Assembly: GCA_002402905.1 (NCBI GenBank)
Contig: DHGT01000133.1
Coordinates: forward strand, 1 to 6,607
Reading direction: 5' to 3'
Origin: Desulfatitalea sp. UBA4791
GTDB taxonomy: Bacteria; Desulfobacterota; Desulfobacteria; Desulfobacterales; Desulfosarcinaceae
DNA length: 6,607 nt
Position 1 is the stretch's first letter. Each line of letters opens with the position of its first letter. The notes below the pieces were generated by a model that did not search any database, was not told the DNA's origin, and saw only the letters and a program-made list of their open reading frames with translations. This document shows positions 1 to 5,339 of the stretch, piece by piece. Both the position numbers and the translations under genes were made by a program.

Positions 1-18
1 TCCCGGCGTTCGCCGGGA
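1..18. repeat. Perfect GC-rich hairpin (REP-like or terminator stem)
   Basis: The arms at 1-8 (TCCCGGCG) and 11-18 (CGCCGGGA) are perfectly complementary, and the stem is followed by GATGACGGG. Short 'CCCGGC-GTTC-GCCGGGATGACG' stems resemble dispersed intergenic palindromes found in many proteobacterial and Desulfobacterota genomes. It could equally be the stem of a terminator for a gene left of the window, but no T-run follows directly (the first, TTTTT, is at about 43). The left edge is cut by the window, so the full element cannot be seen. Confidence 0.5.
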
Positions 19-125
19 TGACGGGAAACGCGAATTTCGGACTTTTTACCAGGCTGTCAAACTTCAAAGACATTCGGAAAGGCCAACCAAGGCCTTATCG
101 AGCTGAAGATACCGTTCTTTTCTCG

Positions 126-141
126 TGGCATCCTGCTTGCA
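126..141 (+). promoter_or_regulatory. Sigma-54 (RpoN) -24/-12 promoter
   Basis: The sequence TGGCA-tcctgc-TTGCA matches the RpoN consensus TGGCAC-G-N4-TTGC(A/T). Both core blocks are perfect and the spacing is exact: GG at 127-128 and GC at 139-140. Transcription would start near 152 and leave a leader of about 50 nt before the ATG at 203. Such promoters need an enhancer-binding activator of the NtrC type, and no such gene lies in this window. Because the site overlaps the upstream part of the first open frame, it also argues against a start at the GTG at 125. Confidence 0.8.
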
Positions 142-190
142 CAATCGGAAAAGTGACAATGGTAGCGATATCAAGCGATCGATATCAGTA

Positions 191-194
191 AGGG
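191..194 (+). promoter_or_regulatory. Ribosome binding site deciding the start of the TusA-like gene
   Basis: AGGG (within GTAAGGG) lies 8 nt before the ATG at 203. The open frame continues upstream to a GTG at 125, but that codon sits inside the sigma-54 promoter and has no comparable site in front of it, so 203 is the better start. Confidence 0.65.
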
Positions 195-202
195 TAATCG
201 AG

Positions 203-430
203 ATGACGACATTTGATTTGCGTGAATCGATCATTCCGTTTTCACTGCTTCAAATCAGCAACCACTTCAAAAGAATGAAATCAGGAGAAGTCGTGGATAT
301 CATCTGCCCGGATGCCACCGTAGAAAAAGATCTGCAATGCATCCTGCCCCGGCGGAAATACGAAATCTTCCTCCTGGATCCGGCGCCTACCGATAGGAAC
401 GGCTTCTTTATTCGGCTTCTTAAGAAATAA
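203..430 (+). CDS. TusA/SirA-fold protein lacking the catalytic cysteine
   Basis: This 75-aa protein has the size and layout of the TusA (SirA-like) sulfur-carrier family: an N-terminal strand, the DLR signature at residues 5-7, a first helix, 'MKSGEVVDI' at 26-34 (the family's usual K-x-G-E-x-x-x-V/I strand), and a C-terminal strand ending in FFIRLLKK. In TusA the signature is DLRGxxCPxP, and its cysteine carries the persulfide. Here the aligned stretch reads DLRESIIPFS, so Ile11 replaces the Cys, Pro12 is kept, and Ser14 replaces the second Pro. The remaining cysteines, C35 and C46, are not in the usual place. It therefore probably does not carry sulfur as TusA does; a binding or regulatory role is inferred. 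It is the first gene after the sigma-54 promoter and lies 50 bp before the DsrE-like gene. The fold assignment is by pattern recognition and fairly secure; the function is unknown. Confidence 0.75.
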   Translation: MTTFDLRESIIPFSLLQISNHFKRMKSGEVVDIICPDATVEKDLQCILPRRKYEIFLLDPAPTDRNGFFIRLLKK

Positions 431-480
431 AAGGGGTTGGCATCACTTCAATGACTCTGCAAAAGATGAAAGGAAAATGA

Positions 481-840
481 ATGAACAACAAAGTTCTCGT
501 CCTGCTCTCCTGCGGCACCGACAACACCAACCGATCGACACGCGGCATTCACCTCGCAACCGTGGCTCACAAGGAAGGTAAGGAAGTCACCTTATTCCTT
601 CTGGACGAGGCAGTCTACCTGGCCAAAGAGGGCATTATCGAAAACGTACGCGCCGCGACGGGAGATATAGCCGATGATCTGCTGACCTATTTACAGGCCA
701 ACGAGGTGCCGATTCTGGTCTGCACCCCTTGCGCCAAGGCCAGGAAGATCGATCAACAGGACTTGATCGAGGGTGCCCGTCTGGCACCTGCTTCGGAAAT
801 GATCCATATGGCATGCGATAGCACGGTCATCAGCCTGTAA
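481..840 (+). CDS. DsrE/DsrF-like family protein (putative sulfur carrier)
   Basis: This 119-aa single-domain protein has the Rossmann-like DsrE fold pattern: a first strand NKVLVLLSCG, a helix containing THIS-type spacing 'RGIHLATVAHKEGKEV', the strand VTLFLLDEAV, and a helix with 'YLAKEGI'. The key region is residues 78-90, ILVCTPCAKARKI, with C81 and C84 as a CxxC. Many small DsrE-family proteins carry a cysteine here, and it corresponds in place to the persulfide-accepting cysteine of DsrE. Further cysteines are C11 and C112. Proteins of this family move sulfane sulfur in the cytoplasm, often together with TusA and rhodaneses, and both kinds of domain are encoded next to it. AGGA sits 6 nt before the ATG. 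An overlapping ATG at 477 is out of frame. The specific donor and acceptor are unknown, and it is not the DsrE of a DsrEFH set because F and H are absent here. Confidence 0.85.
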   Translation: MNNKVLVLLSCGTDNTNRSTRGIHLATVAHKEGKEVTLFLLDEAVYLAKEGIIENVRAATGDIADDLLTYLQANEVPILVCTPCAKARKIDQQDLIEGARLAPASEMIHMACDSTVISL

Positions 841-870
841 TGGAAATGGGATAGAAAGGGTGTATCAGAG

Positions 871-2574
871 ATGGGCATGAAAATTTTAGTCGTCGGCGCG
901 GTCGCACTGGGTCCCAAGGTGGCCTGCAGGGTCAAGCGGTTGGTCGCCTCCGCCGAAATCACCATGATCGAGAAAGAAAATCGCTATTCCTATGGGGGAT
1001 GCGGCATTCCCTATTTTGTCAGCGGGGACGTGCCCAATATCGAAGGGCTCTGCTCGACCAGTTCCCATACGGTGCGGGATGACGTCTTCTTCAGAAAAGC
1101 CAAAGGCATCACCATCCAATCCTCCACCGAAGCGGTCCATATCGACCGCAAAGCCAAAAAGCTCACCGTACGCGACCTCAACAGCGGCCGGACGACGGAT
1201 ATGCCCTATGACAAACTGGTGTTGGCCACCGGTGCCACACCGGTGGTGCCGCCTATCCCGGGGGCCGACCTGCCCGGCGTCAGCGCGGTCTCCAATCTGG
1301 AGCACGCCGTTAACATCAAGGAGAAAATCGCCAAGGGCGGCGTGGGCAAGGCCGTTGTCATCGGCGGGGGCGCCATCGGACTGGAGATGGCCGAAGCCCT
1401 GGCCGATATGTGGGAGGTCGACACCACCCTCGTGGAGATGGCCGACCAGTTGCTGCCCCAGGCGTTGGGGGCCGATATGAGCCTGCTGGTTCGCAACCAT
1501 ATGGTTTCCAAGGGCGTCAGAGTCCAGTTGGGCGATACGGTGACCCAGATTGTGGGGGATCCCCAAACCGGTGTCTCCGCCGTGCAGACGAAACGATCCC
1601 TGATTCCTTGCGACATGGTGATTCTGGCCGTGGGCGTGAGGCCCAACAGCCGTCTGGCCGCGGCCGCCGGTCTGGCGACCGGCCGATATGGTGGCATCGT
1701 CGTCGATGATACCTTGCGGACCACGGACCCGGATATATATGCAGGCGGCGACTGCATCGAAATGGTCCACATGGTCAGCGGGGAGCGGGTGCCCATGCCC
1801 CTGGGCTCTCTGGCCAATCGCCAGGGCCGGATCATCGGCACCAACATCGCCGGCGGCCATGCCCGTTTCGAGGGGACGGTAGGTACCTTTTGCATCAAGG
1901 TCTTCGACATGTCTGTGGCCAAGGCCGGATTGACGGTAAAACAGGCGTGTGCCGCGGGATTCGAGCCGGTTCACTCGGTGGTGTCCCAGTCGGACAGGGC
2001 CCATTTCTATCCGACCCACGCGATCATGCATCTGAAGCTGATCGCGGACCGCCACACCCGCAGGGTGCTCGGGGTCGAGGCGGTGGGACCCAACGGCGAT
2101 GCGGTCAAGGCACGCGTGGATGCGGTGGCCGCCCTGCTGCCTTACCAGGTCGACGTATCGGCGATTTCCAATCTCGAGGTGGCCTACGCGCCACCCTTTG
2201 CATCGGCCATGGACATCGTCAACAACGCCGCCAACGCATTGGACAACATCATCATGGGATACAACACGCCCATCGATGTCGGCGCCTTCGTGTCGGATTT
2301 CAACGCCCGCAAGACCCGGGTGCTCGATGTCCGCGGCCAAAGCGAATCCAAACCGTTCAGGGAAAAATACGGCGAGCGTTGGCTCAATATCCCCCAATCC
2401 GAATTGGCGGAACGATGGGCCGAATTGCCGAAAGAGGAAGCCATGTGCCTGATATGCGACACCGGGCCGCGATCGTACGAAGCCCAGCTCCTGCTGCGGG
2501 CCCATGGTATTGCCAATACAAAGAACATCCAGGGCGGGTATGGCATGCTCAGCAAATCCAATCCCGACTTTTGA
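871..2574 (+). CDS. FAD-dependent CoA-disulfide/persulfide reductase with C-terminal rhodanese domain
   Basis: This is a 567-aa flavoprotein of the pyridine nucleotide-disulfide oxidoreductase superfamily, subfamily CoA-disulfide reductase / NADH-dependent persulfide reductase (Npsr-like). An N-terminal FAD Rossmann motif (VVGAVALG, residues 7-14) is followed by the single redox cysteine C44 in YGGCGIPYFVSG; there is no second cysteine as in glutathione reductases. The NAD(P)H site is GGGAIG at 165-170, and the second FAD motif is DIYAGGD at 288-294. The dimerisation segment contains YAPPFASAMD. A rhodanese domain begins at about residue 480 (VLDVRG at 484-489), with its active-site loop C529-D-T-G-P-R-S. 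Family members reduce CoA disulfide, CoA persulfide or polysulfide/S0 with NAD(P)H, and the rhodanese hands persulfide to the flavin-site thiol. Both catalytic cysteines are present, so it is probably active. AAGGG lies 10 nt before the ATG at 871; a second in-frame ATG at 877 is a less likely start. The exact substrate cannot be told. Confidence 0.92.
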   Translation: MGMKILVVGAVALGPKVACRVKRLVASAEITMIEKENRYSYGGCGIPYFVSGDVPNIEGLCSTSSHTVRDDVFFRKAKGITIQSSTEAVHIDRKAKKLTVRDLNSGRTTDMPYDKLVLATGATPVVPPIPGADLPGVSAVSNLEHAVNIKEKIAKGGVGKAVVIGGGAIGLEMAEALADMWEVDTTLVEMADQLLPQALGADMSLLVRNHMVSKGVRVQLGDTVTQIVGDPQTGVSAVQTKRSLIPCDMVILAVGVRPNSRLAAAAGLATGRYGGIVVDDTLRTTDPDIYAGGDCIEMVHMVSGERVPMPLGSLANRQGRIIGTNIAGGHARFEGTVGTFCIKVFDMSVAKAGLTVKQACAAGFEPVHSVVSQSDRAHFYPTHAIMHLKLIADRHTRRVLGVEAVGPNGDAVKARVDAVAALLPYQVDVSAISNLEVAYAPPFASAMDIVNNAANALDNIIMGYNTPIDVGAFVSDFNARKTRVLDVRGQSESKPFREKYGERWLNIPQSELAERWAELPKEEAMCLICDTGPRSYEAQLLLRAHGIANTKNIQGGYGMLSKSNPDF

Positions 2575-2595
2575 GTCGAAACCCTTCATGGGCGC

Positions 2596-2632
2596 GCCTT
2601 GCCGCTTCCCATCGTACACGAAGCGGCAAGGC
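2596..2632. repeat. Long perfect inverted repeat between the reductase and DUF1638 genes
   Basis: The arms GCCTTGCCGCTT (2596-2607) and AAGCGGCAAGGC (2621-2632) are perfectly complementary over 12 bp, with one further C-G pair possible inside and a loop of about 11-13 nt. The stem is followed on the + strand by CCCACAAAAAAGGA, an A-tract rather than a T-tract, so it is not a standard intrinsic terminator in either direction. It ends about 8 nt before the Shine-Dalgarno of the DUF1638 gene. It could tune relative expression inside the operon by blocking 3' exonucleases, or it could affect translation of the next gene. It fills most of the largest gap in the operon (80 bp). Confidence 0.8.
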
Positions 2633-2654
2633 CCACAAAAAAGGATGACAGACC

Positions 2655-3308
2655 ATGAACACTATCTCTTTTTCCGACATCTCCATCGTCTCTTGCGGCA
2701 CATTGAGCCTTGAACTCAATGCATTGAAAAAGGAAGGGTTTCTGGACACGCCCCAGATTCTTTACACGACCCCCGGCCTCCACCAGGACCCGCCGGAACT
2801 GGAGCGCCAGTTGGTGCGCCGGATCCAAAAGGCCAGAGAAAAGACCGAAAAGGTCATCGTCGTGTATGGCGGCAAATTCTGCTACGTGAATATCGACGAA
2901 CCCACCCGTTTGATGAAGCACATTGTCGAGGAACAGGGCCCCAAAGTCGCCAGGATCGAGGCCACCCACTGCATGGACATGATCGCCAGCCAATCCGAGC
3001 GCGATCGCATTGGCCAGGAGATGGCCGGGGGCGAACCAGTATGGTGGATGACCCCGGGATGGATCAAGTTCAAGAAAGAGGTGTTCAAGGGGTGGGACCA
3101 GGCACTGGCCAACGAGAATTTCCCCAAACACACCGGCGGTGCCATCGTCCTGGATGCCATCGGCTATATGGACGAATTTATGGCCAACGATCCGGAAGGC
3201 TTTCTCGGATATTCCGATTGGATGGGCATACCGCTCATTCCGTACACCGTGTCTCTCGATCGATTCAAGCAACTGCTTCTGGATCAAGCGCAACGGCTCA
3301 TGTCTTAA
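2655..3308 (+). CDS. DUF1638 domain-containing protein
   Basis: This 217-aa soluble protein matches my memory of the DUF1638 pattern. It opens with a strand and cysteine, 'IVSCGTLSLEL' (C14, E20). It continues with a 'GLHQDPPEL' segment (H43), a strand ending VVYG-x-x-x-C (C76), EATHCMDMI (H105, C106), and 'VWWMTPGW' before a C-terminal alpha/beta part ending in a strand and helix. Family members have no established biochemical function that I can name; some occur near corrinoid or methyltransferase genes. The conserved Cys/His set (C14, H43, C76, H105, C106) would suit binding a metal or cofactor, which is inference. No signal peptide or membrane segment is seen. AAGGA lies 9 nt before the ATG, and the next gene follows after 23 bp, so it is co-transcribed with the transporter and probably with the reductase upstream. 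Family call fairly confident; role unknown. Confidence 0.75.
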   Translation: MNTISFSDISIVSCGTLSLELNALKKEGFLDTPQILYTTPGLHQDPPELERQLVRRIQKAREKTEKVIVVYGGKFCYVNIDEPTRLMKHIVEEQGPKVARIEATHCMDMIASQSERDRIGQEMAGGEPVWWMTPGWIKFKKEVFKGWDQALANENFPKHTGGAIVLDAIGYMDEFMANDPEGFLGYSDWMGIPLIPYTVSLDRFKQLLLDQAQRLMS

Positions 3309-3331
3309 GACCTTGAAAAGGAGATCACTTT

Positions 3332-4975
3332 ATGTGGCGTTTTCTCTCGATGCTGCAGAAAAACCTGGTTTGGTCGATACCCATTTCCATGCTGGCAGGG
3401 CTCCTGTACGGCTACCTTTTCGACGCCTCCCCCCTGAAGCAATCGATCATTCCGGTGACCTTCGTCATGGTCTACCCGATGATGGTGACCTTGAATGTGA
3501 AAAGCGTATTCAAAGGCGAAGATTATAAACTGCAAGTATTCACCCAGGCCATCAACTTTATCCTCATCCCCCTGCTGGCCTACTACACTGGAAAACTATT
3601 CTTCTCCACCGGTCTCGAAAAACACGGCCTCTGGGCGGTAGGGCTCTTTTTGATCGGTGTACTGCCCACCTCGGGCATGACCATTTCTTGGACCGGCTTT
3701 GCCAAGGGCAACAAGGAAGCGGCCATTAAAATGGTCATTTTCGGGTTGGTTCTGGGTGCCCTGGCCGCACCGATCTATACCAAACTGTTCATGGGCGCCA
3801 CCATCGATGTGGACATGCTCCATATGTTCCAGCAGATTGCCCTTTTTGTTTTTCTGCCGCTGGCCATGGGGTTGTTGACACAATATATCGCCATCAAAAA
3901 ATATGGCCAAAAAGCCTGGAACGACCGCATCAAGACGAAATTTCCTCCCTTTTCGGCATTGGGCGTCATTTTGATCGCTTTTGTGGCCATGGCGTTGAAG
4001 GCCAGAAATATCATCGACAACCCCGGAGACATCATCGCCATCTTGATCCCTCTGGCCGTCTTCTATCTGGCGACCTACGTTTTCCTGTCCATTACCGGTC
4101 GCCTCTTTTTCAAACGCGAAGATGGTATTGCCATGGTGTTCGGGGTCGTCATGCGGGACCTGTCCATTGCGCTGGCCATCGCCATGACCGCCTTTGGGAA
4201 ACAAGGCCTGACCATCGCGCTGCTCATTGCCCTGGCCTATGTCATTCAGATTCAATCGGCCGCCTGGTATGTGCGCGTCGTGGATTTCATTTTCGGCGCT
4301 TCCGTTGCCAAAGCCTCACCCGCACCGGTCAGGCTGGTCCAGCAGAAGGCCATTGAGCGCCGCCCACCCGAAGATATGCCAAAGGCGGATGGTGAGTCAC
4401 TGGTTCCGGATTTTAAAAGGATCCTCTATGCCACGGATCTTTCCGAAACGGCTCGCCATGCAGTCCGCTATGCGTGCAGTCTCGGCCACCGCTACGATGC
4501 GGAAGTCACCGTGCTGCATGTCATTCCGGACATCCTGGATGAGTTGTCCAAAGGGGCCGGCATCGATCTGGCCGATCACATCGACAAGCGCGAATGGGAA
4601 CGATTCAACCGAAACGGTATCGAAAAGGCGCAGCAGGCCATTCACCGGAGGATTCACGAAACCTCAAAAAGTGTCACCCAACAGATGCCCAGGTGTCCGC
4701 TGGCCGATGAGAATATCCTGGTGCGGACCGGAAACCCCGCGGATTGCATCGTCTCTGCAGCAAAAGAGGGGCAGTATGATCTCATCATCATGGGCACCCA
4801 CGGCCATGGCAAGTTCGAAGATCGTATCATCGGCAGCGTAGCCGCGGATGTGATCCGGCACAGTGATGTGCCGGTGATGGTCGTTCGTTTGCCGAGGGAA
4901 CATGGTGTTCAAGGGTTCAAGAGTGACGCATCGGCGGAAATATCGGGTCAGGGCCGAACTGCGGCTTCGCTTTAA
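3332..4975 (+). CDS. Bile acid:sodium symporter/ACR3-superfamily transporter fused to a C-terminal UspA domain
   Basis: This is a two-part 547-aa protein. Residues 1 to about 325 form an integral membrane carrier with around ten hydrophobic segments, typical in length and pattern of the SBF (bile acid:sodium symporter, BART) superfamily that includes arsenite exporters (ACR3). The crossover-type motifs are GVLPTSGMTISW at 109-120 and VMRDLSIALAIAM starting near 273. In ACR3 the first motif holds an essential cysteine (PCTAM); here T113/S114 occur instead, and the second motif has RDLS rather than the ACR3-type glutamate, so arsenite transport is doubtful. A linker leads to a universal stress protein domain (about 361-527) beginning FKRILYATDLSE and holding the ATP-binding motif G-x2-G-x9-G-S at 488-502 (GTHGHGKFEDRIIGS). 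The UspA part should be cytoplasmic and may gate the carrier by nucleotide binding (inference). AAGGAG lies 8 nt before the ATG. Substrate unknown; a small organic or sulfur-containing anion is a guess from the neighbours. Confidence 0.88.
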   Translation: MWRFLSMLQKNLVWSIPISMLAGLLYGYLFDASPLKQSIIPVTFVMVYPMMVTLNVKSVFKGEDYKLQVFTQAINFILIPLLAYYTGKLFFSTGLEKHGLWAVGLFLIGVLPTSGMTISWTGFAKGNKEAAIKMVIFGLVLGALAAPIYTKLFMGATIDVDMLHMFQQIALFVFLPLAMGLLTQYIAIKKYGQKAWNDRIKTKFPPFSALGVILIAFVAMALKARNIIDNPGDIIAILIPLAVFYLATYVFLSITGRLFFKREDGIAMVFGVVMRDLSIALAIAMTAFGKQGLTIALLIALAYVIQIQSAAWYVRVVDFIFGASVAKASPAPVRLVQQKAIERRPPEDMPKADGESLVPDFKRILYATDLSETARHAVRYACSLGHRYDAEVTVLHVIPDILDELSKGAGIDLADHIDKREWERFNRNGIEKAQQAIHRRIHETSKSVTQQMPRCPLADENILVRTGNPADCIVSAAKEGQYDLIIMGTHGHGKFEDRIIGSVAADVIRHSDVPVMVVRLPREHGVQGFKSDASAEISGQGRTAASL

Positions 4976-5009
4976 AATGGAATGTCAACCCCAAAGAAAG
5001 GAGCACATC

Positions 5010-5327
5010 ATGAAAGCCAGAAATTGTTGCAAGACCATGGAAATGGAGCTCACCAGCTGGAAAGCCATCATTTATGACATTACCCGGAAGATGGAAAGTT
5101 TGCCTGGCGGTGAAAAGTCCAAGATACTTCCAAACATCGAAGACCTGCATATGCTCATCGCCGAACTGGATGACCGCATCGATCAGATTCGGGACAAATG
5201 CTCGCCCGATACCTGCATGGAAGACATTCAAAGTGAAAGGGATGCCTACAACAAATCCCTTGCCACCTTGCGTGTCACTGCAGAAGAGGCCATGCGCGGG
5301 CTCGGTGCTGGAAATTTCGGGGGATAA
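5010..5327 (+). CDS. Small cysteine-containing helical protein of unknown function
   Basis: I do not recognise a named family for this 105-aa soluble protein. It is mostly helical and charged: the segment around residues 10-30 (MEMELTSWKAIIYDITRKM) and the one at 42-63 (NIEDLHMLIAELDDRIDQI) have heptad-like spacing and could form a helical hairpin or coiled coil. Four cysteines stand out: adjacent C6-C7 near the N-terminus and C64/C69 in CSPDTC. The C-terminus is glycine-rich (GLGAGNFGG). The start at 5010 has AAAGGAG 6 nt upstream. The open frame reaches back to 4902, but that part overlaps the end of the transporter gene and lacks a site of this quality. It is the last gene of the + strand operon, 34 bp after the transporter. 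A partner or regulator of the UspA-linked transporter, or a thiol protein in the sulfur module, are both inferences. Confidence 0.8.
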   Translation: MKARNCCKTMEMELTSWKAIIYDITRKMESLPGGEKSKILPNIEDLHMLIAELDDRIDQIRDKCSPDTCMEDIQSERDAYNKSLATLRVTAEEAMRGLGAGNFGG

Positions 5328-5339
5328 GCGACCTGTCGT

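Noticed and set aside
125..202. Upstream extension of the TusA-like protein to a GTG at 125
   Set aside because: The GTG lies inside the sigma-54 promoter, the extra 26 residues do not resemble the family, and the ATG at 203 has AGGG at proper spacing.
886..2619. 577-codon open frame on the minus strand opposite the flavoprotein gene
   Set aside because: It is an antisense shadow of a GC-rich gene: composition rich in His, Gly, Arg and Asp, no recognisable domain, and the + strand frame carries clear FAD, NAD(P)H and rhodanese motifs.
2596..2640. Intrinsic terminator after the reductase gene
   Set aside because: The stem is strong, but the following tract is CCCACAAAAAA, with no T-run on the + strand; on the minus strand the T-run comes before the stem. 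Neither orientation fits.
3332..4300. Calling the membrane domain an arsenite exporter (acr3/arsB)
   Set aside because: The diagnostic cysteine and glutamate positions are not kept, and no arsR, arsC or other arsenic gene is nearby.
4902..5009. Upstream extension of the 105-aa protein
   Set aside because: It overlaps the end of the transporter gene and lacks a good ribosome binding site; AAAGGAG stands 6 nt before the ATG at 5010.
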